DNA of 64,000 nucleotides from Flaviflagellibacter deserti (lineage in GTDB: Bacteria > Pseudomonadota > Alphaproteobacteria > Rhizobiales > Methylopilaceae): assembly GCF_042652085.1 (NCBI RefSeq), contig NZ_JBHSJF010000006.1:620001-684000 (forward strand), given 5' to 3'. The notes beneath the pieces were generated by a model that was not told the DNA's origin, did not search any database, and was given only the letters and a program-made list of their open reading frames with translations. The position numbers and the translations under genes are program-made. This document shows positions 60,834 through 64,000 of this stretch, one piece after another. Every line of letters starts with the position of its first letter. Position 1 is the first letter of the stretch.

Positions 60834-61820
60834 ATGCCACATGATCCGTTGGCGCCGCGTCCCGTCGACCGGGCGCTCGATTCCGACTTCCGCTACGGCC
60901 AGAGCACCGAACCGAACTATTCCGGCGTGGTGTCGTTTCTCCGCCGCGTCTACTCGCGTGACCCGTCCGGTTTCGATGTGACGGTGTGGGGCGTGCCGCT
61001 CGATACGACTGTGTCGAACAGGCCCGGTACAAGGTTCGGACCAAGAGCGATCCGCGAGGCCTCGACCATCCTCGACGGCGATCCGGTGTATCCATTCGGA
61101 TACGATATCTTCGCGGAACTATCGGTCTGCGATTCGGGCGATGCGGTATTCGACTACGGCTATCCGGCTGAAACTCCGGCAGCGATCGAGGCACAGGCGG
61201 CCGCGCGACTTGCGACGGGCGCGCATCTTCTGACCCTGGGCGGCGATCATTTCCTGACCTATCCGGTGCTGAAAGCGTTGGTGAAGAGACTCGGTCGACC
61301 GGTCGCGCTTCTCCATTTCGATGCACACCAGGACACCTGGGATGACGTCGACAATGCGCGCATCGACCATGGCACGATGATCTCGCGTGCTGTCGCGGAC
61401 GGTCTGATCATTCCAGAAAAGTCGATCCAGGTCGGTATCCGTACTCATGCGCCCGCCCATCACGGCATCGCGGTCGTCAGCGGCTTCGACGTGGCTGATC
61501 TCGGGCCGGCAGCGATGGCTTCGCGGATTCTGGCGCATGTCGGCGACACGCCGGTTTACCTGACCTTCGATATCGATGCGCTTGACCCGGCCTATGCGCC
61601 CGGCACCGGCACGCCGGTTTGCGGCGGCCTTTCGACCCGCGAAGCGCTGGCGATCCTGCGGCGGCTGGAGCCGCTCGATCTCAGGGGCGGCGATGTCGTC
61701 GAGGTGTCGCCCCCTTACGATCACGCCGGAGTTACGGCCTTGGCGGGAGCGACGATCGCACAATACTACCTTGGATTGTTGTCTGCGCGGAAAGTGGCCG
61801 GGAAGAGCATTTCTGTCTGA
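60834..61820 (+). CDS. speB: Agmatinase-family ureohydrolase
   Basis: 328-residue binuclear manganese enzyme. Metal ligands lie in GGDHFLTYP, HFDAHQDTWDD (normally HTDT; here Gln replaces Thr), and TFDIDALDPAYAPGTGTP. Residues 35-80 match the SNRPGTRFGPRAIRE loop of agmatinases. Agmatine to putrescine is the likely reaction, but guanidino-acid hydrolases share this fold. ATG 60834; upstream frame to 60810 is weaker. Confidence 0.85.
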   Translation: MPHDPLAPRPVDRALDSDFRYGQSTEPNYSGVVSFLRRVYSRDPSGFDVTVWGVPLDTTVSNRPGTRFGPRAIREASTILDGDPVYPFGYDIFAELSVCDSGDAVFDYGYPAETPAAIEAQAAARLATGAHLLTLGGDHFLTYPVLKALVKRLGRPVALLHFDAHQDTWDDVDNARIDHGTMISRAVADGLIIPEKSIQVGIRTHAPAHHGIAVVSGFDVADLGPAAMASRILAHVGDTPVYLTFDIDALDPAYAPGTGTPVCGGLSTREALAILRRLEPLDLRGGDVVEVSPPYDHAGVTALAGATIAQYYLGLLSARKVAGKSISV

Positions 61821-61883
61821 GAAGAGTGCAACCTATAATTTACTACTAGAGCGGATGCTCGTCGCAGGTGGAGGGGGAACCAC

Positions 61884-62180
61884 ATGGGACGTTACGACTT
61901 TAACAATCGCAGGGCGATCCGCAGAACCATCGCTGGAGAGGGGCGAGTCCTGTTGCCGAACGGCGTGGTACTGGAAGTCGTGGTTCGCGACGTATCGCAG
62001 ACCGGGGCCCAGCTCGAGCTGCTGACCTTCGAGGACGTGCCGGACTATTTCACACTTGAGATGGCCGCGAATATCCCCGTCGTTCGCAAGTGCAAGATGG
62101 TCTGGCAGGACGCCGAAATGATCGGGGTCATGTTCCCCGACCGGCAGCCGAAATATCCGCCGCGCCGTCAGGTGATCTGA
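61884..62180 (+). CDS. PilZ domain protein
   Basis: 98-residue stand-alone PilZ protein. The c-di-GMP motifs are R-x3-R (NRRAIRRT near 10) and D-x-S-x2-G (RDVSQTGAQLEL near 37). It may sense the second messenger broken down by the EAL protein encoded upstream. GGAGGGGGA ribosome site. Its last 13 bases overlap the end of nadC on the other strand. Confidence 0.85.
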   Translation: MGRYDFNNRRAIRRTIAGEGRVLLPNGVVLEVVVRDVSQTGAQLELLTFEDVPDYFTLEMAANIPVVRKCKMVWQDAEMIGVMFPDRQPKYPPRRQVI

Positions 62181-63019
62181 ATATCGAGGCCGAGATCGAG
62201 CACCGGCGCGGAATGAGTGATCCAGCCGGTCGAGATCAGGTCGACGCCGCTTTCTGCGATCGCCGTGACGCTTTCCAAGGTCACACCGCCTGAGGCCTCG
62301 GTGATCATGCGACCCGCGACCCGGCGCACAGCCTCCGCGAGGAGATCCGGTCCCATATTGTCAAGCAGGACCGCATCGGCTCCTTCGGCGATGACCTCGT
62401 CGAGCTGATCCAGTCCGTCAACCTCGATCTCGATCTTCACGAGATGGCCGGCACCAGCCTTCGCAGCACGCAAAGCAGCGGCGATGCCGCCGGCGACCGC
62501 GATGTGGTTGTCCTTGATGAGAACCGCATCGTCGAGGCCGAACCGATGATTGGCACCGCCGCCACAGCGCACGGCATATTTCTCGAAGACGCGCAGTCCG
62601 GGCGTCGTCTTGCGCGTATCCGCGATCTTGGCCCGGGTATGTGCGATCCTCCGCGCGAAGGCGGACGTCGCCGTCGCAACGCCCGAGAGACGACCCAGAT
62701 AGTTCAGCGCGACGCGCTCGCCGGAGAGGATCGGGCGGGCGGGGCCGTTGATGCGGGCGATGATCGCGCCGGGGGTGACTGCATCTCCATCGGCAAGCTG
62801 TGCCTCGAAAGAAACCAACGGATCAAGACGGCGAAAGGCTTCGGCCGCCAGCTGCAGACCGGAGACCACCCCCGGTCCGCGGGTGGCAATGACGGCCGTC
62901 GCCTTGGCGGAAGCGGGAATCGTCGAATTGGTCGTGATGTCGCCGGCGCGACCAAAGTCTTCGGCAAGCGCCGCCTCGACCGCACGGGACACCTGGATCG
63001 GGTCGAGAACAGGAATCAC
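62168..63019 (-). CDS. nadC: Nicotinate-nucleotide pyrophosphorylase (carboxylating)
   Basis: 283-residue quinolinate phosphoribosyltransferase. Substrate-binding residues are in ADTRKTTPGLRVFEKYAVRCGG and HRFGLDDAVLIKDNHI; VDGLDQLDEVIAEGADAVLLDN and EASGGVTLESV follow. The start overlaps the nadB stop by 4 bases. Completes de novo NAD synthesis with nadB. Confidence 0.96.
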   Translation of the reverse strand: MIPVLDPIQVSRAVEAALAEDFGRAGDITTNSTIPASAKATAVIATRGPGVVSGLQLAAEAFRRLDPLVSFEAQLADGDAVTPGAIIARINGPARPILSGERVALNYLGRLSGVATATSAFARRIAHTRAKIADTRKTTPGLRVFEKYAVRCGGGANHRFGLDDAVLIKDNHIAVAGGIAAALRAAKAGAGHLVKIEIEVDGLDQLDEVIAEGADAVLLDNMGPDLLAEAVRRVAGRMITEASGGVTLESVTAIAESGVDLISTGWITHSAPVLDLGLDIQIT

Positions 63020-64000
63020 TCAGCGGCCTCGATGACGTGTTGAGCCGCTTCGTCAGCGATCGCGCGTGCTTTGTCGAGCGTCAGTATCGTGCGGTGCTGA
63101 AGCGAGGGATTTGCGTCCGGATAGTCGGTACGGGCATGGCCGCCACGACTCTCGTGCCGCGCCCATGCTGGCGAGGCGACGAGCAGTCCGGCTATCGCCA
63201 TTCTGCGCAGGGCCTGTGGCGCGGCGCGGTCGCGGTCGATCGCGCGGAGATGGGCCAGCGCACTGGCGATGCCGTCGGCATCGCGGAGGACGCCAACCTG
63301 GCGGCTCATAATTCGGCGGAGTTCCATCATTGCCGGAGTGTCGGGCGCGAGGAGGGCAGCAACTGCCGTTGCGTCGCCGTCGGCGGGCGAGACAGAGGAG
63401 GGTACGATCTCGCCGTTGACGTCGTCGGCGATGCGGGCTGCGAAGACGATCGCCTCAAGCAGCGAGTTGGACGCCAGGCGATTGGCGCCATGGACGCCTG
63501 TCGAGGCGACTTCACCGCAGGCCCAGAGGCCGGCCAGGGAGGTCCGACCGTCGCGGTCGGTCTTCACTCCGCCCATGTGATAATGCGCGGCAGGGGCGAT
63601 CGGGATCGGCTGGATGGTTGGATCGATGCCGGCCGCTGTGCAAGTGGCGTAAACGGTGGGGAACAGATCGGGGAAGCGCGCGCCGATCGCCTGACGGGCA
63701 TCAAGGAAGGCGCCACGGCCGGCCGCGATCTCGGCAAAGACGCCGCGCGCAACGACGTCGCGCGGGCCGAGCTCGGCGTCCGGGTGGAGCTTCGGCATGA
63801 ACCGCTCACCGAGACCGTTGATGAGGATCGCTCCGTCGCCGCGCAGGGCTTCCGTCGCCAGCGGCGCCGGATCGCGGCCGATGTCGATGCCGGTCGGGTG
63901 GAACTGGACGAATTCGGTGTCCGCCAGGACCGCTCCGGCAAGCGCCGCTGCCGCGAGGCCATCGCCGCGCGATCCAACGGGATTGGTGGTCACGGCATAG
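63016..64000 (-). CDS. nadB: L-aspartate oxidase, 3' part (partial)
   Basis: 327 C-terminal residues; the gene runs off the right edge (the open frame continues past base 64000). NadB/succinate-dehydrogenase fold motifs: TEFVQFHPTGID, GERFMPKLHP, AAHYHMGGVKTD and GANRLASNSLLEAIVF, containing the active-site Arg/His residues that bind dicarboxylate. Oxidises aspartate to iminoaspartate. The FAD N-terminus is outside; nadA may lie further upstream. Confidence 0.93.
   Translation of the reverse strand, partial: YAVTTNPVGSRGDGLAAAALAGAVLADTEFVQFHPTGIDIGRDPAPLATEALRGDGAILINGLGERFMPKLHPDAELGPRDVVARGVFAEIAAGRGAFLDARQAIGARFPDLFPTVYATCTAAGIDPTIQPIPIAPAAHYHMGGVKTDRDGRTSLAGLWACGEVASTGVHGANRLASNSLLEAIVFAARIADDVNGEIVPSSVSPADGDATAVAALLAPDTPAMMELRRIMSRQVGVLRDADGIASALAHLRAIDRDRAAPQALRRMAIAGLLVASPAWARHESRGGHARTDYPDANPSLQHRTILTLDKARAIADEAAQHVIEAAE

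Noticed and set aside
1..64000. CRISPR arrays, tRNA/rRNA genes, insertion sequences or prophage
   Set aside because: No regularly spaced direct repeats, T-loop-like tRNA signatures, transposase or phage proteins were found in the gaps or frames.

Overview
The window is high-GC, almost wholly coding chromosomal DNA from an alphaproteobacterium, most likely a member of Hyphomicrobiales (Rhizobiales). I do not assign a genus. The evidence is gene order and families typical of that group: trpG-trpD-trpC-moaC-moeA, fabD-fabG-acpP-fabF-mltG-yicC-gmk, lptF-lptG-lptD with pdxA-rsmA, hdaA-ppk-ppx with rnd/aspS nearby, a BA14K-family protein, a malic enzyme fused to a phosphotransacetylase domain, and several families of nested palindromic intergenic repeats. 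I found no tRNA, rRNA, CRISPR array, prophage or insertion sequence.

Layout. 1-8364: assimilatory nitrate operon: nitrate ABC ATPase (cut by the left edge), single-domain globin, NirB-like FAD reductase, siroheme nitrite reductase, a flavoprotein carrying an Fe-S motif, and nitrate reductase. 8409-9248: two small reverse-strand genes. 9504-12382: TPP riboswitch and thiO-thiS-thiG-thiE, converging on a reverse-strand trpG-trpD-trpC-moaC-moeA block (12357-16665). 16883-19022: a DUF1254/DUF1214 exported protein and a small exported protein. 19141-28129: fatty-acid synthesis genes, mltG, yicC, gmk and a membrane glycerophosphodiesterase that runs antisense into rsmA. 27775-34238: LPS export genes (lptF, lptG, lptD) with pdxA and rsmA. 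34346-38544: pepA, holC and an ABC-F ATPase among intergenic repeats. 38590-42919: DinB, TerC, ndk, a small exported protein, purN and purM. 43023-49177: CDP-alcohol phosphatidyltransferase, AI-2E-family permease, hdaA, ppk and ppx. 49181-57763: rnd, aspS, maeB, a PfkB kinase, an EAL phosphodiesterase and a glycine-zipper protein. 57816-64000: CoA-binding protein, small proteins, rplM-rpsI, agmatinase-family enzyme, PilZ protein, nadC and nadB (cut by the right edge).

How the genes work together. The nitrate operon is the most distinctive part. Nitrate imported by the ABC system would be reduced by NasA, a bis-MGD enzyme with its own C-terminal BFD-like [2Fe-2S] domain. Nitrite would then be reduced to ammonium by NirA. 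Two separate flavoproteins are present as possible electron donors. One of them, a CysJ-like diflavin-reductase relative with a four-Cys Fe-S motif where a flavodoxin domain would be expected, shares an N-terminal helix motif with NirA. I propose that these two proteins form a dedicated NADPH-nitrite reductase. The globin probably deals with nitric oxide made as a by-product. MoaC and MoeA, encoded 5 kb downstream, belong to the cofactor pathway NasA needs.

The rest is mostly housekeeping. Points worth a second look are the riboswitch-led thi operon lacking thiC, repeats inserted inside operons, the glycerophosphodiesterase ORF overlapping rsmA by 355 bp, the lptD-pdxA junction with no surA, and an AspRS with the residues of a non-discriminating enzyme.
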